Of a DNA stretch of 10,033 nt, positions 4,871 to 10,033 are shown piece after piece. Made by a program: the position numbers and the translations under genes. How positions within the stretch are numbered: the stretch's first letter is position 1; each line of letters begins with the position of its first letter. Source of the stretch: Betaproteobacteria bacterium (GTDB lineage Bacteria > Pseudomonadota > Gammaproteobacteria > Burkholderiales > Burkholderiaceae_C); assembly GCA_009927195.1 (NCBI GenBank), contig RFNL01000314.1:1-10033 (forward strand), in the 5' to 3' direction. The notes under the pieces were generated by a model. That model was not told the origin of the DNA, did not search any database, and saw nothing but the letters and a program-made list of their open reading frames with translations.

Positions 4871-7230
4871 ATGAACCGCAAGTCCACCCCCGACACGCCG
4901 CCCAGCGACAGCAGTCCTTCTCAACTGGGGGCCTTGGTATGGGGCTTTTTCATGTGGACGCTGGGCTTGGGCCTGGCCGGCGTGCTGTCGCTGGCCTTGC
5001 TGGTGGCCTTGGCGCTGGCCATGGCCTACCCCCAACTGCCCGATATTTCCGACCTGGCCGACTACCGTCCCAAGCTGTCGATGCGGTGTTTTCGGCCGAA
5101 GGCACCTTGATTGGTGAGTTTGGCGAAGAGCGGCGCAACTACACCGAATTCAAAGACATTCCGCAGGTGATGAAAGATGCCGTGCTGGCCATCGAGGACG
5201 CGCGCTTCTACCAACATGGCGGGGTGGACTATATTGGTTTGGCACGCGCGAGTTTGGCCAACCTGGGCCGGGCCAAAAGCCAGGGCGCGTCGACCATCAC
5301 CATGCAAGTGGCCCGCAATGTTTACCTGAGTTCCGAAAAAACCTTCACCCGCAAAATTTATGAATTGCTGCTGACATTCAAGCTTGAGCACTCACTGAGC
5401 AAAGATCAAATTTTTGAGATTTACCTCAACCAAATTTTCTTGGGCAACCGAGCCTATGGCTTTGCGGCCGCTTGCGAGGCGTATTTCGACAAGCCCTTGA
5501 AAGCCATCACGGTGGCCGAAGCCGCCATGCTGGCAGGCTTGCCCAAAGCGCCATCGGCCTACAACCCCATCAGCAACCCCAAACGCGCCCGCTCGCGCCA
5601 GCTCTACATCATTGAACGCATGCTCGACAACGGCTTCATCACCCAAGCCCAAGCCGATCAGGCCAAGGGCGAAGAGCTGAAAGTTCGCAACGCCAACCAA
5701 GGGTTTCGCAAACATGCCGACTATGTGGCCGAGATGGCGCGGTCTTTGATGTTTGCCCAGTACGGTCAAGACGCTTACACCAGGGGATTGAAGGTCTACA
5801 CCACGGTGCGTGCCACCGACCAAGAAGCGGCCTACCAAGCGCTGCGCCGCGGCATCATGGACTACGAAAAGCGCCAACACTACCGGGGGCCTGAAAAATT
5901 CATCGATCTGCCCAGCAATGCGCGTGAGCGCGATGAGTTGATCGACGACACCTTGATCGAGCAAGGCGACAAGGGTGACCTGCTCGCCGCCGTGGTGCTG
6001 GAGGCCACTCCCAAACTGGTTCGGGCGGTGCGGCAAAACGGCGAGGTGATCGAGGTCACTGGAGAAGGACTCAAGCCGGTGCAATCGGGCTTGGCCGATA
6101 AATCTCCGCCCAACATCAAACTGCGTCCGGGTGCGGTGATTCGCATTGTCAAGGGCAGCAACTGGGAAATCACCCAATTGCCCGAGGTGGAAGGGGCATT
6201 TGTCGCCATGGATCCACGCGACGGTGCGATTCGCGCGCTGGTAGGTGGCTTTGACTTTGATAAAAACAAATTCAACCATGTGACCCAGGCATGGCGCCAA
6301 CCTGGATCAAGTTTCAAGCCATTCATTTATTCAGCCGCCTTGGAAAAAGGGTTCACCCCAGCCACCGTGGTCAACGACTCGCCTTTGTTTTACGACGCCA
6401 GTGTGACCGGTAGCCAGGCGTGGGAGCCGAAGAATTACGACGGCACTTTTGAAGGGCCAATGACCCTGCGCAAGGGCTTGGCGAAATCCAAAAACATGAT
6501 TTCAATCCGGGTGCTCGAAGCGGTGGGACCGCAAAACGCACAAAACTGGATCACCCAATTTGGCTTTGATGCCCAACGTCATCCGGCCTACCTGACCATG
6601 GCGCTGGGTGCAGGCTCGGTCACCCCTTTGCAAATGGCCACAGGCTATTCGGTGTTTGCCAATGGCGGTTTTCGCATCAACCCCTACCTGATCAGCAAAG
6701 TCACCGATGCCTTGGGCAAGGTGTTGTCTGACTACACGCCCATTGAGCAAGAAGAATCGGTGCGTGCCATCAGTGCGCGCAATGCCTTTGTGATGAGCAG
6801 CTTGCTGCAAGAGGTGACCCGCTCAGGCACGGCGGCCAAAGCCCAAGCCACCCTCAAACGCAATGACATCTTCGGCAAAACCGGCACCACCAATGATTCC
6901 ATGGACGCTTGGTTTGCCGGTTACCACCCCACCCTGACCGCCGTGACTTGGATTGGCTACGACACACCCCGCAAGCTCGGTGACCGAGAAACTGGGGGCG
7001 GCTTGAGCCTGCCGGTGTGGATCCAGTACATGCAATCCGCGCTCAAAAACACGCCCATCACCGAGATGATTGCGCCCCCCGGCGTGGTGTATGAAGGTGG
7101 CGACTGGTTCTTTACCGAATTCGCCCGCAGTTCAGGCATCAGCAGCTTGGGGCTGGAGGGCAAATCGGGCAATGCCGAGCTGCCTTCGGCGGACGAGAAA
7201 AAGAAAATTCTCGACCTGTTCAAGAACTGA
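4871..7230 (+). CDS. ponA: penicillin-binding protein 1A (class A transglycosylase/transpeptidase), one-base frameshift
   Basis: PBP1A polymerises lipid II and cross-links peptidoglycan in the periplasm, anchored in the inner membrane. From ATG at 4871: a polar N-terminus, a membrane segment (about 20-52), then YPQLPDISDLADYRPKL, the usual PBP1A lead-in. At 5084-5086 one base is missing: frame 1 stops at 5110, while the next frame continues exactly as the family does (VFSAEGTLIGEFGEERR). The repaired protein has 786 residues, normal for PBP1A. The GT51 domain has AIEDARFYQHGG (catalytic-type Glu109), QGASTITMQVARN and EIYLNQIFLGN. The transpeptidase has SSFK (Ser480 nucleophile), SKN (540-542) and KTGT (670-673). 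A stop-free frame runs from 4768 to 7230, but its first 106 codons are non-family sequence and cross the promoter. It is divergent from the pil operon, and its end overlaps cyaY by 11 bp. No clear Shine-Dalgarno sequence is visible. Confidence 0.93.
5084..5086 (+). other. frameshift site in ponA
   Basis: Codon 72 (CGG) must be followed by a codon that re-reads base 5086 (GTG, Val) for the protein to continue. One base lost between CG and GTG explains it; any inserted base there gives Arg-Val, matching the family's Arg-Val-Phe/Tyr-Ser-Ala-Glu/Asp-Gly. Confidence 0.85.
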
Positions 7231-7549
7231 AGTCGAGGGGAAAGCCCGCTTGGGCAGTTGCATCGGCGCTGAGTTGCGCCCAAAAATTACCCTTCCCTTT
7301 GGTATCCACCCAGGCCAGACCATCGTGCCGATAGTGGTAGCCGCCGCTGCGGCTGGCCAGCCACACCTCATGCAAAGGTTTTTGCAAGTTGATCACGATT
7401 TGACTGCGGTTGGCAAACACCAACGTCACCATGCCACCGACCCGCTGGTTGTCGATATCGGCATCGGTGTTTTCGTTGATGCGATCGCAATGGCGCTCGA
7501 CCCCGAGCAACAATGCCTCTGCCTGGTTCATGAATTCGGTATCGTTCAT
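7220..7549 (-). CDS. cyaY: frataxin-like iron-sulfur cluster assembly protein CyaY
   Basis: CyaY is the bacterial frataxin, a small cytoplasmic iron-binding protein that tunes cysteine desulfurase activity on IscU. The 109 residues match the family length. An acidic first helix (MNDTEFMNQAEALLLGVE) carries Asp3, Glu5, Glu11 and Glu18, and is followed by an Asp-rich stretch (29-33). The frataxin sheet follows: GGMVTLVFANRSQIVIN, the signature QKPLHEVWLASRSGGYHYRH (56-75), and WVDTKGKGNFWAQLSADATAQAG. The start at 7549 fits the family N-terminus; an ATG at residue 7 would remove the acidic start. There is no good ribosome site. The last 11 bp overlap the ponA 3' end on the opposite strand, and only 36 bp separate its start from the divergent lptM. 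This pairing with lptM-lysA is common in Burkholderiales. Confidence 0.96.
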   Translation of the reverse strand: MNDTEFMNQAEALLLGVERHCDRINENTDADIDNQRVGGMVTLVFANRSQIVINLQKPLHEVWLASRSGGYHYRHDGLAWVDTKGKGNFWAQLSADATAQAGFPLDFSS

Positions 7550-7573
7550 ACAAATGTGCGAAGACGCGCTGGC

Positions 7574-7579
7574 TACAAT
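7574..7579 (+). promoter_or_regulatory. possible -10 box of lptM-lysA
   Basis: TACAAT lies at 7574-7579 in the 36-bp gap between cyaY and lptM. I see no matching -35 box at 16-18 nt. The expected start point falls at or beside the lptM ATG (7586), so the transcript would have almost no leader. Confidence 0.4.
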
Positions 7580-7585
7580 TTCAAA

Positions 7586-7774
7586 ATGAATAACAGGCCC
7601 ATTCTATTCAGCCGATATGTCCTTGCCATCGGTGTGGCGGCCATGGCATCGGCGTGCGGCCAACGTGGCGCCTTGTACCTGCCCGATCAGACTCCGCCCG
7701 ATCAGCGTGGGCCTTATACCCAGCCCACCCCCGCTTCGTCTGCTGCCCCCAAGGCCCTCAGCCCCACGCCATGA
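7586..7774 (+). CDS. lptM: small LptM-type outer-membrane lipoprotein
   Basis: LptM (formerly YifL) is a small lipoprotein that helps the LptD/LptE LPS export pore mature in the outer membrane. The 62-residue product has a signal peptide (NRPILFSRYVLAIGVAAMASA) with a lipobox ending in Cys24. Directly after it comes CGQRGALYLP (24-33), the family hallmark, which usually reads CGQKGPLYLP. The rest is a Pro/Thr/Ser/Ala-rich, probably disordered tail. The ATG at 7586 is preceded by no ribosome site, consistent with the possible leaderless transcript. The stop overlaps the lysA start (ATGA, 7771-7774), so the two are translationally coupled. The same gene next to lysA is sometimes named lppL or simply 'lipoprotein'. 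The motif and position make the family call firm; the LPS role comes from E. coli LptM. Confidence 0.9.
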   Translation: MNNRPILFSRYVLAIGVAAMASACGQRGALYLPDQTPPDQRGPYTQPTPASSAAPKALSPTP

Positions 7775-9045
7775 ATCCCTCCGAATTACCCGGCGCTCCT
7801 TTTTTATCCCAACGCGATGGCCAGTTGTGGCTGGAAGGTGTGCCCCTGACGGAACTGGCAGCCCAATGCGGCACGCCATTGTTCGTCTACTCCAAGGCCG
7901 CCATGCTCAGCGCCTTGGAGGCCTACCAAAGGGCATTTGCCGGCCGCAATGCCAGAGTGCATTACGCGATGAAAGCCAACCCCTCGTTGGGGGTGTTGCA
8001 GGTGTTTGCCCAAGCGGGTTGTGGCTTTGATATTGTCTCGGGCGGCGAGCTCGAGCGCGTGCTGGCCGCTGGCGGTCGAGCCGATCGGGTGATCTTCTCA
8101 GGCGTGGGCAAAACCCGCGCCGAAATGCGGGCGGCTTTGCAAGCAGGCATTGCCTGCTTCAATGTCGAGAGCGAGGCCGAGTTGGAAGTGCTGAGCGAGG
8201 TGGCCATGGCTTTGGGCCTGCGTGCGCCGGTGAGCGTGCGCGTCAATCCCAACGTAGACCCCCAGACCCATCCCTACATATCCACCGGTTTGAAGGGCAA
8301 TAAATTTGGCATTGCCCACGAAGACACCTTGCGTTGCTATTTGCATGCCGCCCAGTTACCTGGCCTGCGGGTGGCAGGCATCGATTGCCACATTGGTTCG
8401 CAAATCACCAGCGCTGGTCCTTATTTGGATGCTGTGGACAAGGTGCTCGACTTGGTCCAATCCATTGAGGCAGCGGGCGTGGCCATCGAGCACCTGGATT
8501 TCGGCGGGGGCTTGGGCATCAACTACAACGGCGACACTCCACCTGCGGCCGATGCCTTGTGGGCTCAGTTGTGGGCCAGGTTGGACGCCCGCGGTTTTGG
8601 CCAGCGGCCCTTGATGATTGAGCCTGGGCGCTCATTGGTGGGCAACGCCGGTGTCTGTCTGACCGAAGTGCTCTACCTCAAGCCAGGTACGCAAAAAAAC
8701 TTTTGCATCATCGATGCGGCCATGAACGACTTGCCCCGACCGGCGATGTATCAAGCGTTTCACCAAATCGTTCCCTTGGTGTCGCGCCATGGCCCTGTCA
8801 CGCCGTACGATGTGGTTGGGCCGGTGTGCGAAAGCGGTGACTGGATTGGCCGTGATCGCCCTTTGTCTGCTCAGGCCGGCGACCACCTGGCAGTGCTGTC
8901 TGCCGGGGCCTATTGCATGAGCATGTCGAGCAACTACAACACGCGAGGAAGGGCCGCGGAGGTATTGGTGGATGCAGACCAGTGGCATGTCATTCGCGAG
9001 CGCGAATCCACCCAAGACCAAATGCGCGGCGAGCGCCTGGTCTGA
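7771..9045 (+). CDS. lysA: diaminopimelate decarboxylase
   Basis: LysA removes CO2 from meso-diaminopimelate to give lysine, the last step of the pathway, using pyridoxal phosphate in the cytoplasm. The 424-residue product is complete and normal in length. HYAMKAN (64-70) carries the PLP-linking Lys68. The TIM-barrel motifs follow: CGFDIVSGGELE (84-95), HIGSQ (207-211), FGGGLGINY (244-252) and the phosphate-binding EPGRSLVGNAG (284-294). The C-terminal domain has CESGDWIGRDR (353-363), with the Cys-Glu that reaches across the dimer, and SAGAYCMSMSSNYN (377-390). ATG at 7771 overlaps the lptM stop; a stop-free frame extends upstream to 7654 but lies inside lptM and has no family match. Its stop is 25 bp from the converging msrQ stop. 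Identification is certain. Confidence 0.98.
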   Translation: MNPSELPGAPFLSQRDGQLWLEGVPLTELAAQCGTPLFVYSKAAMLSALEAYQRAFAGRNARVHYAMKANPSLGVLQVFAQAGCGFDIVSGGELERVLAAGGRADRVIFSGVGKTRAEMRAALQAGIACFNVESEAELEVLSEVAMALGLRAPVSVRVNPNVDPQTHPYISTGLKGNKFGIAHEDTLRCYLHAAQLPGLRVAGIDCHIGSQITSAGPYLDAVDKVLDLVQSIEAAGVAIEHLDFGGGLGINYNGDTPPAADALWAQLWARLDARGFGQRPLMIEPGRSLVGNAGVCLTEVLYLKPGTQKNFCIIDAAMNDLPRPAMYQAFHQIVPLVSRHGPVTPYDVVGPVCESGDWIGRDRPLSAQAGDHLAVLSAGAYCMSMSSNYNTRGRAAEVLVDADQWHVIRERESTQDQMRGERLV

Positions 9046-9070
9046 GCCCGGCAACCCTGCGTCTTCGACA
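9046..9070. other. short gap between converging lysA and msrQ
   Basis: These 25 bp separate two converging stop codons. I see no strong hairpin with a T tract in either direction, so transcripts from the two sides may run into each other or end by Rho. Confidence 0.5.
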
Positions 9071-9697
9071 TCACCGACTGGGCTGGCTTTTCAACGCACT
9101 GGCGTTGTGCGAGTTGCGCCACCAGTACCACCCACGCCAAGCCAGCAAGCTGGCCAAAATGCCACCATAAACCCAGACCTCAGTTTGGTTGTTTTTGCCC
9201 TCCCGCATCCAGTAAAAATGCAATACCCCCAAGGCGGCCACGGCATACACCATTCGGTGCAAAGCCTGCCAACGCTTGGGCCCCAACCAGCGCACGGCAC
9301 GGTTGAACGAGGTGGCGGCCAGACTGGCCAGCAACACCAAGGCCAAAAAGCCCACCAAAATAAACGGGCGTTTGGCGATGTCGCCCGCCACATCGGACCA
9401 ATCCCAACCCATGTCCAGCCAGGCGTAGCACAACAGGTGAGTCAGGGCATACACAAAGACATTCACGCCAATCATGCGCCGAAAGCGCATCAGCGCTGCC
9501 TGGCCAGTGATCACGCGAAGAGGTGTCACAGCCAGGGCCAGACACAACGCACGCAAACTCCAGTCACCGGTTTGGCGAATGAGGGCTTCGGCCGGATTGG
9601 GGCCCAATGCGTCGTTGACCGCTGCCAGCAACAGCCAAATAAAGGGGACAGCTAACAATGCAGCCAACAAGGGCTTGGTCGCAGGGTGGCGCCACAT
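9071..9697 (-). CDS. msrQ: haem-binding membrane subunit MsrQ of the periplasmic methionine sulfoxide reductase
   Basis: MsrQ (formerly YedZ) is an inner-membrane b-type haem protein that passes electrons from the quinone pool or a flavin reductase to MsrP. The 208-residue product has about six hydrophobic segments (about 8-27, 46-63, 75-93, 111-129, 147-163, 173-190). Candidate haem ligands are His87 (ALTHLLCYAW), His147 (QALHRMVY) and His160 (GVLHFYW), each four positions earlier than the known E. coli ligands. Further family features are TPLR (58-61), RFRRMIGV (71-78) and WLGPKRWQALHRM. The ATG at 9697 lies 8 nt after the msrP stop, so the two form an operon. No Shine-Dalgarno sequence is visible in the gap, suggesting coupling with msrP. 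Length and topology are normal. Confidence 0.95.
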   Translation of the reverse strand: MWRHPATKPLLAALLAVPFIWLLLAAVNDALGPNPAEALIRQTGDWSLRALCLALAVTPLRVITGQAALMRFRRMIGVNVFVYALTHLLCYAWLDMGWDWSDVAGDIAKRPFILVGFLALVLLASLAATSFNRAVRWLGPKRWQALHRMVYAVAALGVLHFYWMREGKNNQTEVWVYGGILASLLAWRGWYWWRNSHNASALKSQPSR

Positions 9698-9705
9698 GGG
9701 GGTGA

Positions 9706-10033
9706 TCAGTAGTTTTTGGTCAGATCCATGCCGGCATACAACTGCCCCACCTGCGCTTCGTAGCCATTGAACATCAAGGTCTTGCGCTTCTTGCTGAACA
9801 AACCGTCTTCACCAATGCGCCGCTCGTTGGCTTGGCTCCATCGCGGATGGTCAACGTTGGGGTTGACGTTGGAATAAAACCCGTATTCGTGCGAAGCCGC
9901 CTTGTTCCATGCGGTGGCCGGTTGCTTTTCGACAAAGCGGATTTTCACAATGCTTTTGGCGTTTTTGAATCCATACTTCCAGGGCACATTCAAACGAATG
10001 GGGGCCCCATTTTGGTTGGGCAGCACCTCACCA
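9706..10033 (-). CDS. msrP: molybdopterin subunit MsrP of the periplasmic methionine sulfoxide reductase, C-terminal 108 residues (cut by window edge)
   Basis: MsrP (formerly YedY) is the Tat-exported molybdenum-cofactor enzyme that reduces methionine sulfoxide in periplasmic proteins. Only the C-terminus is present: the frame enters at the right edge as GEVLPNQNGAPIRLNVPWKYGFK and continues SIVKIRFVEKQPATAW, EYGFYSNVNPNVDHPRWSQA, ERRIG and a tail ending GMDLTKNY, all typical of the YedY family. The catalytic cysteine, the rest of the cofactor site and the Tat signal lie outside the window. It precedes msrQ by 8 nt in the usual msrP-msrQ order. A GTG at 10026 is internal coding sequence, not a start. 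Confidence 0.95.
   Translation of the reverse strand, partial: GEVLPNQNGAPIRLNVPWKYGFKNAKSIVKIRFVEKQPATAWNKAASHEYGFYSNVNPNVDHPRWSQANERRIGEDGLFSKKRKTLMFNGYEAQVGQLYAGMDLTKNY

Noticed and set aside
4768..5085. A stop-free extension that would start PBP1A at 4768
   Set aside because: Its 106 codons have no membrane anchor or family pattern, and they cross the probable promoter; the other frame from 4871 holds the true anchor and lead-in.
5392..6300. A 302-codon open frame antisense to ponA
   Set aside because: It lies opposite the strongly conserved glycosyltransferase/transpeptidase coding region and shows no recognisable motif; long antisense frames are common in G+C-rich genes.
9045..9084. 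Terminator between lysA and msrQ (AGCCC ... GGGCT)
   Set aside because: The 5-bp arms are about 30 nt apart, reach into msrQ, and lack a proper T tract after a stable stem.
8972..9655. A 227-codon plus-strand open frame across the lysA end and msrQ
   Set aside because: It is the opposite strand of the clear membrane protein MsrQ and has a Gln/His/Gly-rich shadow composition.

Overview
The window reads as a chromosomal segment of a betaproteobacterium of the order Burkholderiales, most likely family Comamonadaceae. I infer this from the gene order (pilMNOPQ-aroK-aroB running away from a divergent ponA; cyaY divergent from lptM-lysA; msrP-msrQ), from the moderately high G+C, and from the protein sequences. 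The genus cannot be settled by eye, though a freshwater Limnohabitans- or Rhodoferax-like genome would fit. I see no rRNA, tRNA, CRISPR array, insertion sequence or prophage gene.

Left half (1-4728, all on the minus strand): one tightly packed transcription unit, read in the order pilM, pilN, pilO-pilP, pilQ, aroK, aroB. The first four genes are joined by ATGA stop/start overlaps. They encode the type IV pilus alignment complex and the outer-membrane secretin; the last two encode shikimate-pathway enzymes. This operon is usual in proteobacteria, but its pilus part is strikingly cut down. PilM is about 200 residues and keeps the N-terminal part and the extreme C-terminus while the middle of the actin-like fold is missing. 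PilO and PilP are one polypeptide with no separate PilP lipoprotein signal. PilQ starts directly with its N0 domain and has no AMIN domains. PilN is complete only if one base is restored near 3743-3746.

Middle (4729-7230): a 142-bp divergent control region holds likely promoters for pilM and ponA and a perfect 7-bp inverted repeat between them. ponA (class A penicillin-binding protein 1A) follows on the plus strand. Its reading frame is also broken by one missing base at 5084-5086, near the end of the N-terminal membrane anchor region. Two single-base losses, one of them in an important cell-wall gene that is otherwise perfectly conserved, suggest sequence errors at least as much as true pseudogenes.

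Right half (7220-10033): cyaY (frataxin, minus) overlaps the 3' end of ponA tail to tail and is separated by only 36 bp from the divergent pair lptM-lysA, which are joined by an ATGA overlap (an outer-membrane LptM-type lipoprotein and diaminopimelate decarboxylase). lysA converges on msrQ-msrP (minus), the membrane haem subunit and the C-terminal part of the molybdopterin subunit of the periplasmic methionine sulfoxide reductase; msrP runs off the right edge. Most of the segment serves the cell envelope: pilus assembly, peptidoglycan synthesis, its precursor meso-diaminopimelate (consumed here towards lysine), LPS export maturation and periplasmic protein repair.
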